Positions 17,517 to 24,621 of a stretch of DNA of 64,000 bases are shown one piece after another. Every line of letters begins with the position of its first letter. Position 1 is the stretch's first letter. The notes beneath the pieces are model-generated. The model did not search any database and was not told where the DNA came from. It saw only the letters and a list, made by a program, of their open reading frames with translations. The stretch comes from Alkalicoccobacillus gibsonii (GTDB lineage: Bacteria; Bacillota; Bacilli; Bacillales; Bacillaceae_D): positions 852,221 to 916,220 of the forward strand of contig NZ_JAEUZA010000001.1 of NCBI RefSeq assembly GCF_016798245.1, written 5' to 3'. Both the position numbers and the translations under genes were made by a program.

Positions 17517-17690
17517 TTATCGTTGATGAAATGATCTTCCACGTGAACGTCTATAAACCGGTTTGTTCATACCCATTAGATCCTTATAATCTTCTTTTTT
17601 TAGGCTTTTCTTCTTTGCTTGCTTTTGTTTTGATTGACGAATAGAGAAATCATTTGACTCACACCATTTAATTAATTGGTCCTTTAACAC
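17517..17690 (-). CDS. Small basic phage protein upstream of the late regulator
   Basis: A 57-residue protein, start GTG 17690 after AGGAGG with eight-base spacing; the frame is open upstream but without an SD. The sequence is very basic (QSKQKQAKKKSLKKEDYKDLMGMNKPVYRRSRGRSFHQR), suggesting nucleic acid binding. Small genes of this type sit before the sigma-like gene in skin/PBSX-like elements. It lies downstream of a terminator, so it probably has its own promoter. Confidence 0.7.
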   Translation of the reverse strand: MLKDQLIKWCESNDFSIRQSKQKQAKKKSLKKEDYKDLMGMNKPVYRRSRGRSFHQR

Positions 17691-17764
17691 TGGAAGCGCC
17701 TCCTGGTTGCAAAAACATAAGTATTTTTGTAGATTGATTGCAAAACAACTTCTTGCTGCAGAAA

Positions 17765-17822
17765 CGCAAAAAGAGGACACTGCTAGACTACGCGTATCCG
17801 TAATCTTTCAGTGTCCTCCAGT
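17765..17822 (-). terminator. Terminator after the membrane-anchored gene
   Basis: GGAGGACACTG...CAGTGTCCTC on the minus strand is a 10-bp stem followed by UUUUUGCG. It ends transcripts of the gene at 17836-18390 before the late regulator genes. Confidence 0.7.
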
Positions 17823-17835
17823 TGTCTGGTAGAAC

Positions 17836-18390
17836 TTATTTATTTAATTTTATATCTATGTCTAAATACAAAATTTTTCCTTTATGGTCCTCACATATTA
17901 CCTTTAACGAATCACAAAGATTCTTATACTTGATTAGATTATCTCCATCAATATTACATACTACTTTCTGGAGATACATTGTTTTTGGAGGTAAGTTTAG
18001 AAATTTAATTCTGTTCTCATTCAACCCATCAGTTGTTAAAATTCTTTCAAATAAGAAATGTGTACTTTCGTGATAAAATCCGAGTTTGACATTTCTATAA
18101 CCTCTAAGTACATCTGAAGAATTAAAAAACTCCAATTCTATATCCAAGCGTACTCTTATTGTTTCGTTTAATTTGGCTGTAGGCACTTGTCGTTTTCCTA
18201 CGTATGAGAGAACATTATCATCAACATTTTTGAAATATCTTATACGAGTTCTTCCAGAGAAAACTAGTACTTTACCACGATTTCTTAGTATATGAGTAAC
18301 CACTAAGGTAACTAGTACACCAAGCAACGCACTCCAAACCCCTTGATAATCAAATAAAAATTGGGTCAGAATTCTTCCCCCTCGTCCCAA
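17836..18390 (-). CDS. Membrane-anchored protein of unknown function
   Basis: Up to 184 residues. One membrane helix near the N-terminus (FDYQGVWSALLGVLVTLVVTHIL) is followed by a ~140-residue strand-rich soluble domain. The start is unclear: TTG 18390 overlaps the preceding gene, while an SD-like GAGGGGG favours a start near CTG/ATT 18367-18370. It is AT-richer than neighbours and bracketed by a terminator, so it looks like an inserted cargo gene. No domain recognised. Confidence 0.65.
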   Translation of the reverse strand: MGRGGRILTQFLFDYQGVWSALLGVLVTLVVTHILRNRGKVLVFSGRTRIRYFKNVDDNVLSYVGKRQVPTAKLNETIRVRLDIELEFFNSSDVLRGYRNVKLGFYHESTHFLFERILTTDGLNENRIKFLNLPPKTMYLQKVVCNIDGDNLIKYKNLCDSLKVICEDHKGKILYLDIDIKLNK

Positions 18391-18566
18391 GTAACACGCT
18401 TAACTTTGCCCTGATGTGTAACCACCGTAGTACCACCATGAGTGGGCAGCTCGGTCATTCGAACTTTCCCACCAGCGATGACAATCATACAAGGCTTGTC
18501 TACTTCAAAAGTATTTAGTTCTATTGTACCAGATTGTAAATTTATCTCAACATCTTTTAACCGCAT
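18366..18566 (-). CDS. xtrA: XtrA/YqaO-like phage protein
   Basis: A 66-residue protein starting MRLKDVEINLQSGTIELN, with 'KPCMIVIAGGKVRMTELPTHG' and the closing 'VTHQGKVKRVTWDEGEEF' that mark the PBSX XtrA / skin YqaO family. Function of the family is unknown; it sits before the late regulator in PBSX-like elements, as here. Confidence 0.85.
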   Translation of the reverse strand: MRLKDVEINLQSGTIELNTFEVDKPCMIVIAGGKVRMTELPTHGGTTVVTHQGKVKRVTWDEGEEF

Positions 18567-18593
18567 GTACGTCCCTCCGATATCTGTCTGTAT

Positions 18594-19346
18594 TCACCCG
18601 TACTGCAGCTTCTGCTCAATTAATGCCCTCTTTCCTCTTTTTCCGAGAATACTATGGATGAAGAGCCTGCCTGCTTGTGTCCACTGTGTATTCATTACCA
18701 CTTCTTTTCTACCATCTGACCGCTCTATCTCTACAGTCTGTGATTTTGTATAACCCTTGTCCTGGTACTTCGCATAAAGCAGCCATTGGTCCTTCTGCTT
18801 GAATTGAACGTGCCCTTGCTTGAGAATCTGATTTAACTGCCTAGCTGACATACCGTAGTCCTTAGCAATTTGAGTAGTCGTCACAGTAGCTTTTGATTTG
18901 AGGATATCGTCTACATAATTCGCCTTCTCTTCATACAAGGCAGCCCTTTGTTCAATTGCGAGTTTTTCTTCCTGCTCTTGGATCCACCGCTTGGCTCTTT
19001 CAATCGGATCCTCAATCATGTAGGAACCAACATTTGCTTGTTGAAGCTGGCCACGCATTCTATTAAACTCGGCAATATACTTTTCTTTGAATGCAGATGC
19101 CGCACTGCCGGTATATCCGAATACCAGGAATGAGAACCCATCTTGCGTGATGAGGTACTTCATATATTTGCGGCCTCTTTCGTTTACATAAGTTGACTCT
19201 CCAAAATTGGCGAGTGAGAATTTGGGACTGCATTCAAGGTTACGAATGTCCCTCATAACCTTGTCATGCGACTTGCCAAATGACTCTGCTATGGTCAAGC
19301 TGTCTGTAACCACTCGATTATTTTCAATAAACACTAACTGAGTCAT
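18594..19346 (-). CDS. Rha-family phage antirepressor with C-terminal KilAC-like domain
   Basis: A 250-residue protein. Residues 1-100 match Rha ('VTDSLTIAESFGKSHDKVMRDIRNL', 'YLITQDGFSFLVFGYTG'), and residues ~150-250 match the KilAC antirepressor domain ('TTTQIAKDYGMSARQLNQIL', 'WTQAGRLFIHSIL'). Such proteins interfere with lysogeny regulators. SD AAAGAGGAGG precedes the ATG. Confidence 0.92.
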   Translation of the reverse strand: MTQLVFIENNRVVTDSLTIAESFGKSHDKVMRDIRNLECSPKFSLANFGESTYVNERGRKYMKYLITQDGFSFLVFGYTGSAASAFKEKYIAEFNRMRGQLQQANVGSYMIEDPIERAKRWIQEQEEKLAIEQRAALYEEKANYVDDILKSKATVTTTQIAKDYGMSARQLNQILKQGHVQFKQKDQWLLYAKYQDKGYTKSQTVEIERSDGRKEVVMNTQWTQAGRLFIHSILGKRGKRALIEQKLQYG

Positions 19347-19438
19347 CTTAATTCCTCCTCTTTGTTTAGTTCATCCTCCAATGTTTTGTAAGCGCCTCTA
19401 TGGGTAGAGAGTTCTAACAATCAACTGGAGGGTTAATC

Positions 19439-19618
19439 ATGTATCGATTCGGTAAATGGATAGACAGCACAGTACTTGCTTTAATAACCGCTGCTGTATT
19501 TGTAATAATGCCGATAATCACGAACAGAGATATCAATTGGTACAGCGTAATTTGTGTGTTTATAGCAACAATAATTGTGTGGGTATTTATTGCGCCAAAG
19601 ATGTATAGCAGACGATAA
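19439..19618 (+). CDS. Small two-helix membrane protein
   Basis: A 59-residue protein from ATG 19439 with GGAGG seven bases upstream. It has two membrane helices (~10-27 and ~37-54), separated by 'NRDINWY' and ending KMYSRR. It lies on the plus strand, divergent from the antirepressor. Function unknown; it could be a lysogen-expressed or holin-like membrane peptide, but nothing supports one over the other. Confidence 0.7.
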   Translation: MYRFGKWIDSTVLALITAAVFVIMPIITNRDINWYSVICVFIATIIVWVFIAPKMYSRR

Positions 19619-19641
19619 TTTTACACTAAGGTGTAAGTCGG

Positions 19642-19797
19642 TTAGATATAAACGATTATCCATGTATGCCCACATTTATTGCATTTAGCGTGAAGTTTAT
19701 CGTGATTCCCTTCAATTGAGCCATTATCGTGATCAATAAGCATTGGTAAGGTTCCAACATCTATGACGTTACATTTGTCACAAGTATCTGCATCTAT
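19642..19797 (-). CDS. Zinc-ribbon miniprotein without canonical start codon
   Basis: A 51-codon frame: 'DADTCDKCNVIDVG' at the N-terminus and 'HAKCNKCGHTWIIVYI' at the end give a clear CxxC-x31-CxxC zinc ribbon. An SD GGAGAGG is well spaced from ATA 19797, while the nearest ATG is out of frame and opens only ten codons. An in-frame TAG lies just upstream. The protein looks real; the start is AUA, or a base is missing. Confidence 0.55.
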   Translation of the reverse strand: MDADTCDKCNVIDVGTLPMLIDHDNGSIEGNHDKLHAKCNKCGHTWIIVYI

Positions 19798-19874
19798 CGT
19801 CTACCTCTCCTATAAAAATCAATTTTTTGAAACTTGATCCGATTTAATCCGTATCACTTATTGAGGTGAAAAAT

Positions 19875-20051
19875 ATGAAAATGAACACGTATTACATAAT
19901 CGCTATAATTATGCTTATAATCGGTGCACTAAACTATTTTATGGGTTCAAGTCCCGGTCTCTTTTGGATCTACCTAGCATTACCTGCTACCTTCTTTTTG
20001 CTCGGTGCTGATGAAGAAGAAAAAAAGAAAAAGAAGGAGGAGGAGGGTTAA
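19875..20051 (+). CDS. Small membrane protein with charged tail
   Basis: A 58-residue protein; ATG 19875 has GAGGTG eight bases upstream. Two hydrophobic helices (YYIIAIIMLIIGALNYFMG and PGLFWIYLALPATFFLLGA) are followed by a run of Glu/Lys. A second plus-strand membrane peptide close to the one at 19439. Unknown function. Confidence 0.65.
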   Translation: MKMNTYYIIAIIMLIIGALNYFMGSSPGLFWIYLALPATFFLLGADEEEKKKKKEEEG

Positions 20052-20065
20052 TACATGCCCTCCTA
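20028..20065 (-). terminator. Hairpin AGGAGGG/CCCTCCT with U-rich tail
   Basis: A 7-bp stem with a 10-base loop; on the minus strand it is followed by CCUCCUUCUUUUUC. It lies just past the stop of the minus-strand gene at 20063. On the plus strand the same bases form a strong SD before an ATG (20054), which opens 26 codons. Confidence 0.45.
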
Positions 20066-20455
20066 TACGGTCGTAGTCAACTGGCGTAAAAATCCAACTT
20101 CTCTGGCCAGTACTATAATCTCGTCCATTTCGTGATCTGCATAACCCCATCCAGAAGCGAGAAGGCCTCCATAACCGTGTTTACCGTTCGTATGACCCCC
20201 GAGTAATATAAAGTCTTTGAAATCATGAACTAAGGCCCATAAAGTCCCTCCGCCCTGAAAGTTATAATCTCTTCGCAAATCATAAGGGTTCACATTAGTA
20301 CCATCTGCATTTCTGAAATGAAGCCTCTTACGTTGACCACCTACTAAAACGAAATGAGCTACGTTGCCCTTCTTGTCTGAGAAGAACCCTCTGCCTCTTT
20401 CTCCAATGGCTTTAATTATTTTATTGATGGCTTCTAACCGTTGTTGCTTGTCCAT
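20063..20455 (-). CDS. Phage early protein, unknown
   Basis: A 130-residue protein from ATG 20455 after AAGGAGG (eight bases). Features: a short helical N-terminus (MDKQQRLEAINKIIKAIGERGRGFF), then strand-rich sequence with glycine loops (GGQRKRLHFRNADG; HTNGKHGYGGLLASGWGYADHEMDEII). No family recognised. Last gene of the long leftward early operon. Confidence 0.75.
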   Translation of the reverse strand: MDKQQRLEAINKIIKAIGERGRGFFSDKKGNVAHFVLVGGQRKRLHFRNADGTNVNPYDLRRDYNFQGGGTLWALVHDFKDFILLGGHTNGKHGYGGLLASGWGYADHEMDEIIVLAREVGFLRQLTTTV

Positions 20456-20468
20456 CCAAGTATCCTCC

Positions 20469-20660
20469 TTATAAAATAAGTCGCTTATAATCTCTGTATA
20501 ATTCAATTGGTGTCATCGTGTAATCTTGGTTTGCACCATCCGATGAGTATTCATAATGGATGTATCCATCAAGATCCTCATATTTTACGTAGATAAGCTC
20601 GTCCTCTGTTTTGCTTTCGAAAATACAGTCAAATTTCTTTCTTACTTTGAATTTCATCAT
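20469..20660 (-). CDS. Small phage early protein, unknown
   Basis: A 63-residue protein with strand-rich sequence (KFKVRKKFDCIFESKTEDELIYVKYEDLDGYIHYEYS). Its start is next to the stop of the preceding gene (20661), typical of this tightly packed early region. No domain recognised. Confidence 0.65.
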   Translation of the reverse strand: MMKFKVRKKFDCIFESKTEDELIYVKYEDLDGYIHYEYSSDGANQDYTMTPIELYRDYKRLIL

Positions 20661-21238
20661 TCACCCTATGATTAGCTGCTTGGCATGGTCGAACTGGTCT
20701 CTCGTAACCAAAATGTTTACTGGATCGTAATATTTTAGCCAGTTTTCTACATCAAAGCTGACAGCTGCATCCGACCCATATCGATCTCTAAAATGTTTTC
20801 TCAGAGCTTCTGATCCTGCCCTCAAGTTCTCTACATCAGTGTGATCTGGAGGAGTTTGTAAATCCGGTCTCCACAACATGAATCCTGATTGTATGTTATC
20901 GAGGGGGATGTCCAAGTTTTCATCATTCCAATCACCTTCATCCATTGAAGAAGCCAGATAACGGTCATCCCTATTTTGTTCTTAAACACAATCACTGGCA
21001 CATTCCTGTAATACTCATTTAAAGCACATAGAACATCTTTATAAAGCTGAGATTGTTCGGAAAGACCTTTCTCCAATATCTCTCCTTCTTTATTTACAAA
21101 AAGCGAAGTGTCTAGCTGCGGCTTCCCATCGATTAAATCAAAACGGAAGAAAGTGTCCTTTAGATTGTTAATCTGAAGAATGCCCCACTCATCGATCTTT
21201 TCAGTTTTTTCAATATTGGTAATTTTACATTTACTCAA
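20661..21238 (-). pseudogene. Phage early gene split by a one-base frameshift
   Basis: TTG 21238 (SD GGGAGG, eight bases) begins a frame MSKCKITNIEKTEKIDEWGIL... that is coding-like up to 'VPVIVFKNK'. From there the coding character continues in the -1 frame: RDDRYLASSMDEGDWNDENLDIPLDN... to LIIG-stop at 20661. One extra A in the run at 20974-20977 would join them to ~192 residues. The internal ATG at 20945 has no SD. Family unknown. Confidence 0.6.
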
Positions 21239-21420
21239 ATTTTACGCCTCCCTAATTCGGTTTGTACCGCGTCTATAATTGACTGCTGCTTCTGCACGTA
21301 TTCGGGTTGGTGAAACCCACCAACAGCATGGCTTGAGATCCGGCTTTCTGCATCGTCAGCTATAATTTTTAATTGATCTTCTGTGAAAGAAGATAATTGT
21401 GACTTAATCCACTCACTCAT
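21235..21420 (-). CDS. Small phage early protein, unknown
   Basis: A 61-residue helical protein, MSEWIKSQLSSFTEDQLKIIADDAESRI..., from ATG 21420 with GGAG nine bases upstream. It overlaps the YopX stop by a few bases and its own TGA overlaps the TTG start of the next gene (TTGA). No family recognised. Confidence 0.7.
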   Translation of the reverse strand: MSEWIKSQLSSFTEDQLKIIADDAESRISSHAVGGFHQPEYVQKQQSIIDAVQTELGRRKI

Positions 21421-21787
21421 TGGCTTTCTCCAGTAGGTGAGGATGCTGATGGATGTTACCAATTACTTCTCCACGTTCAGGCTCTGCTACATATTCATCA
21501 GAGCAACAACCGCATCCATCGTCCGTAGCAAATGGATGGAAACCCACTCTGTCTAAATCAAATTTCACATGATAAACACGACCGAGAGAGTCTTTATAAA
21601 TGTCATCTGAAAAAATCTCTTTTTCATTTTTATCGTGAACTCCGGATCCATACATGAATATAGGTTCGTCGCACTCAAAGTGCTCGAAACGAATGTTCAG
21701 GCTGTCATCCATGAGCTCTTCTTTCCCATACATCATGCCATCTCCATACATTTCTTCACGATCCGGATCATATGCTCTGATATTCAC
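21413..21787 (-). CDS. YopX family phage protein
   Basis: A 124-residue protein with the YopX pattern: N-terminal 'RAYDPDREEMYGD', then 'FMYGSGVHDKNEKEIFSDDIYKD' and the closing 'RGEVIGNIHQHPHLLEK'. YopX proteins are common in phage early regions; their function is not established. Confidence 0.85.
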   Translation of the reverse strand: MNIRAYDPDREEMYGDGMMYGKEELMDDSLNIRFEHFECDEPIFMYGSGVHDKNEKEIFSDDIYKDSLGRVYHVKFDLDRVGFHPFATDDGCGCCSDEYVAEPERGEVIGNIHQHPHLLEKANE

Positions 21788-21807
21788 TTTATTAATCTCC
21801 TTTTTGT

Positions 21808-22068
21808 TTAGATTGGTGGCAAGTGCCTTCCTACTGGGATTTGGCTTATCTTGATTACAGTTGATTGACTTTTCATAACACGATATATTTCACTATCTAT
21901 CAACTGTCCGACTATCCATTCAATCTTTTGATTTTCGTTTAAATTAGAGTTCCCTTCATGCATGTGGGGATGAACGCCTTCACTAGCTGCTAAAGCCTTC
22001 GCTTCTTCTAACTTCCCTGGTTGCTCCGTGAGATCTAACACCTTCTCCAATAGCTCAACTCTCTTCAT
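21808..22068 (-). CDS. Phage early protein, unknown
   Basis: An 86-residue protein starting MKRVELLEKVLDLTEQPGKLEEAKALAASEG from ATG 22068, with GAGG seven bases upstream inside the end of the preceding gene. N-terminal helices, a His-rich 'GVHPHMHEG' loop and a basic C-terminus. No family recognised. Confidence 0.7.
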   Translation of the reverse strand: MKRVELLEKVLDLTEQPGKLEEAKALAASEGVHPHMHEGNSNLNENQKIEWIVGQLIDSEIYRVMKSQSTVIKISQIPVGRHLPPI

Positions 22069-22219
22069 GTTCAAACCTCACCTTGTCGGGATTATCTAAG
22101 GTTTCAAGAAGCAAGAGGACCACATCTGCTCTGTGATACCCTTTGCCGGCTAATAGTTTGCCAGTCATCATAATAAATTCTTTATCGCTTTTACTGATGT
22201 TCATATATTGCTTGGCCAT
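22055..22219 (-). CDS. Small phage early protein, unknown
   Basis: A 54-residue helical protein, MAKQYMNISKSDKEFIMMTGKLLAGKGYHRADVVLLLLE..., from ATG 22219 with TAGGAGG. The 'IMMTGKLLAGKGYHRADVVLLLL' part could fit a ribbon-helix-helix-like or helical dimer, but this is weak. Confidence 0.65.
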   Translation of the reverse strand: MAKQYMNISKSDKEFIMMTGKLLAGKGYHRADVVLLLLETLDNPDKVRFEHEES

Positions 22220-22227
22220 ATATCCTC

Positions 22228-22710
22228 CTAGAACAAACTCATTTGTTCCCAATCTTCTTCAGGTAAGGCATCCGGTTCAAATTCAGCCTCTTCATTTTTT
22301 GACTCAATAAGCTCATAGTCTATGAAATAATATTTCTGAAAGGTACCTCTGCCAATTGTGCATTCCGGATCATCGTAAATGTGCACTTGGGTACTTTGAG
22401 TTTTATGTTGTTTAACGTAATAGTGTTTTCCTTCTAAATCCCGATGTCCCGGCATACGCACCCACACTAGAAACGCTCTGTAAACCGCACCCATTGTTAG
22501 ATCAATTTTAATCCTGGGTGGTTCAGGCGGACGTTGAGGGGATTCTTCTGCTATCACTTGAAAGAGATCCTTTTGATAACACCCAAAATGAGCTTTTGGA
22601 TTATCAAATCTGCATACATAGTAATGAGTGGGACCATTAGGAAAAAGGAAATATTCTTTATCCTTGGTTAAAGTAGTTGTCCCTCCTGGATCGATACAGA
22701 GTCCTTTCAA
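22228..22710 (-). CDS. Phage early protein, unknown
   Basis: A 160-residue protein from TTG 22710. It is strand-rich with 'MKGLCIDPGGTTTLTKDKEYFLFPNGPTHYYVCRFDN' and a Pro-rich linker, then a second strand-rich part. TTG overlaps the TGA of the preceding mini-gene (TTGA), so translation is coupled. The duplicate 'YYV+' pattern suggests two small SH3-like barrels; speculative. Confidence 0.65.
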   Translation of the reverse strand: MKGLCIDPGGTTTLTKDKEYFLFPNGPTHYYVCRFDNPKAHFGCYQKDLFQVIAEESPQRPPEPPRIKIDLTMGAVYRAFLVWVRMPGHRDLEGKHYYVKQHKTQSTQVHIYDDPECTIGRGTFQKYYFIDYELIESKNEEAEFEPDALPEEDWEQMSLF

Positions 22711-22805
22711 GACTTATCACCTTCTAAAATGTCCTCATGTTCTTTCACAGCCTTTAAGGATAGCCGGCCAATGATCATGAATAAAATCCACCCTACATTC
22801 TTCAT
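22707..22805 (-). CDS. 32-residue membrane miniprotein, translationally coupled
   Basis: MKNVGWILFMIIGRLSLKAVKEHEDILEGDKS. The ATG overlaps the stop of the RecU-like gene (ATGA) and its own TGA overlaps the TTG start of the next gene (TTGA), the best evidence that it is translated. It has one short hydrophobic helix and an acidic tail. Function unknown. Confidence 0.6.
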   Translation of the reverse strand: MKNVGWILFMIIGRLSLKAVKEHEDILEGDKS

Positions 22806-23336
22806 GACGATTTACGCTCCTGCAGTTGATCGACCACAGCAAGATAGTCCAATGACACACGACCTCGATCTACTTCAAAAGCGTAAATATCAAAATCAGC
22901 TAAAGGGATGCTCTTGTGGCCACCCTCTTTCGACTTGACGTAATAGTGATTTATAAACGAGACAGGACAATAAAAGTATTTACGCACTTTGCTAAATTCA
23001 ATAAGGACAAATGCAATGACACCATGCTTCTCAGCGCTGATTAAATAATCTAGCTGATGATCTTTTAATAGCTTTAGAGGGAAACGTCCCTCCGTGGTAC
23101 TTTTCGCTTCAAATACGACTGAATTTCCTTTATATACTCCGTCATAATCAACCGTAGATTTTTCAAGCAAAAAATCCTCTACTGATCTGCCGTCCCTTTG
23201 CTTGAACGACTGTTACTGGCGTAGCTCGTTTGTTAATTAAGGCAATTTGTTGATTCTTATATTGGGTGTTTATGATGTTTAACAAGTTCTCAAACGCTTG
23301 TCCTGTCTGTGATTTAAAGTGCTTGAAATGAGTCAT
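22802..23336 (-). pseudogene. recU: RecU-like Holliday junction resolvase, frameshifted
   Basis: The N-terminal frame starts at ATG 23336 (SD AGGAGGGGA): MTHFKHFKSQTGQAFENLLN... 'ALINKRATPVTVVQAKGRQISRGF'. A stop follows the T6 run at 23171-23176. With one T fewer it reads on into 'LLEKSTVDYDGVYKGN', 'VVFEAKSTTEGRFPLKLLKDHQLDYL', 'GVIAFVLIEFS', the catalytic and core motifs of RecU. The intact protein would be ~178 residues and resolve recombination intermediates. As written, only separate halves can be made. Confidence 0.85.
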
Positions 23337-23372
23337 GTAGTTCTCCCCTCCTGGTTACACGCTGACCGTTCT

Positions 23373-23828
23373 CTAAAACGGTAGATCGTCATCCGAAATA
23401 TTGATTGTTCCACTGTCATTTGCGAATGGATCGTCACTATGCCCTCTACTGGTGTTGTTACTGGATTGATTTGAATTAGTTGTAGGCGATTGTGTTTCAG
23501 ATCGAGAACCTTTTGACTCTAAGTAAGAAATCCTCTCTGCAACAACCTCTGTAACGTACACGCGTCTGCCCTCGTTATTATCGTAAGACCTGGTTTGAAT
23601 TCTCCCGTTAACAGCGATAAGGGAACCTTTCCCCAAGTAATTAGCTGCATTCTCAGCTGGCTTCTTCCATACGACACACTGCACAAAATCAGCTTCACGA
23701 TCGCCTTGCTGATTTGAGAAAGGACGATTAATGGCCAATGTAAAAGTAGCGACAGCTACACCACTTGGCGTATATTTCAACTCCGGATCTCTAGTTAAAC
23801 GGCCAACCAATGATACTGAGTTCATCAT
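23373..23828 (-). CDS. ssb: Single-stranded DNA-binding protein
   Basis: A 151-residue SSB: OB-fold '[33 protein letters not shown]', '[37 protein letters not shown]', a Ser/Asn/Gln-rich linker and the acidic tail ISDDDLPF that recruits replication and repair partners. Encoded next to RecT and RecU, as in many Gram-positive phages. ATG overlaps the previous gene's TGA. Confidence 0.97.
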   Translation of the reverse strand: MMNSVSLVGRLTRDPELKYTPSGVAVATFTLAINRPFSNQQGDREADFVQCVVWKKPAENAANYLGKGSLIAVNGRIQTRSYDNNEGRRVYVTEVVAERISYLESKGSRSETQSPTTNSNQSSNNTSRGHSDDPFANDSGTINISDDDLPF

Positions 23829-24001
23829 GAAGCGCTCACCTGCTCACGTATGTAATTAGTGGCCTGCGAGAAGCTATTACAAAGCTCATCTGTGCCATTG
23901 ACTTTTGCAATGAAACTAGCTCCTAGTGGGATGATAAAACCCGCTTCTTTGTCATCCACAAGAACGATTACGCCTGTGGACGTATGATTAACCTGAATCA
24001 T
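23825..24001 (-). CDS. Small phage protein upstream of ssb, unknown
   Basis: A 58-residue protein: [41 protein letters not shown]... Its ATG overlaps the preceding TGA (TGATG) and its TGA overlaps the ssb ATG (ATGATGA), so it is embedded in a coupled chain. Strand-rich N-terminus. No family recognised. Confidence 0.65.
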   Translation of the reverse strand: MIQVNHTSTGVIVLVDDKEAGFIIPLGASFIAKVNGTDELCNSFSQATNYIREQVSAS

Positions 24002-24606
24002 CAAATCGCCTCTTTTCTAGTTAGTTCATCCATGAAGTTCCCATCACTCAACCAGGCTTTACGATCTTGCTCTTGCTGCAGTAAGTCGATTAAATCCGGC
24101 TCTTCTTGCTGTTTCTTTAAGCATTCAGGACCGTATCCAATGATCTGACTACGTCTGGACCTAAGAGGGTGATTGCACCTTAAGCACTTGTAATGCAGTG
24201 TTCCTTCGTCATCCACAACACCTTTAACCAGTAGATCATCTGCTGACTGAAATTGATCCACCATGATTTCTGCAGCTGCTAGAATGGCTTGTACTAGAGC
24301 ATAGCTTGCTGTTGGTCCTTCGCCGGTTCCCAGCTGATCTGCACCAATTCTTTGATATGGTTCAACAGTCGCTTGGTGTAAGAAGCCTGGCTTAAATTCA
24401 AGTCGAACCTCTCCCATATTTTCTGCTGCTTCAATCGCTTGGTTAAGATCCTCTACAGGGTTGAACTGAGCCATTCGGATTACTGATTCACCGTTCTTCC
24501 TAAACCAACTCACAGCTGAAGTACTTCCTGTCTTTGTGACGTTTGTCCAACCATGAATCTTCGATGCAATAAGTGCATTGATCAGTTGTTTTTGTTTGAA
24601 TTCCAC
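24001..24606 (-). CDS. Phage protein with zinc-knuckle-like domain (DUF6011-type)
   Basis: A 201-residue protein starting at GTG 24606 (SD AAAGGA). The C-terminal part 'YKCLRCNHPLRSRRSQIIGYGPECLKK' is the four-ligand C-x2-C...GxGPxC pattern seen in small zinc-binding domains that phages often carry. The N-terminus is mixed alpha/beta. Encoded between replication initiator and SSB, suggesting a role in DNA metabolism. Confidence 0.75.
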   Translation of the reverse strand: MEFKQKQLINALIASKIHGWTNVTKTGSTSAVSWFRKNGESVIRMAQFNPVEDLNQAIEAAENMGEVRLEFKPGFLHQATVEPYQRIGADQLGTGEGPTASYALVQAILAAAEIMVDQFQSADDLLVKGVVDDEGTLHYKCLRCNHPLRSRRSQIIGYGPECLKKQQEEPDLIDLLQQEQDRKAWLSDGNFMDELTRKEAI

Positions 24607-24621
24607 GATCTCATTCCTTTC

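Noticed and set aside
19481-19675. Minus-strand 64-codon frame
   Set aside because: It lies antisense to the 59-residue plus-strand membrane protein, which has a good SD and two clear membrane helices.
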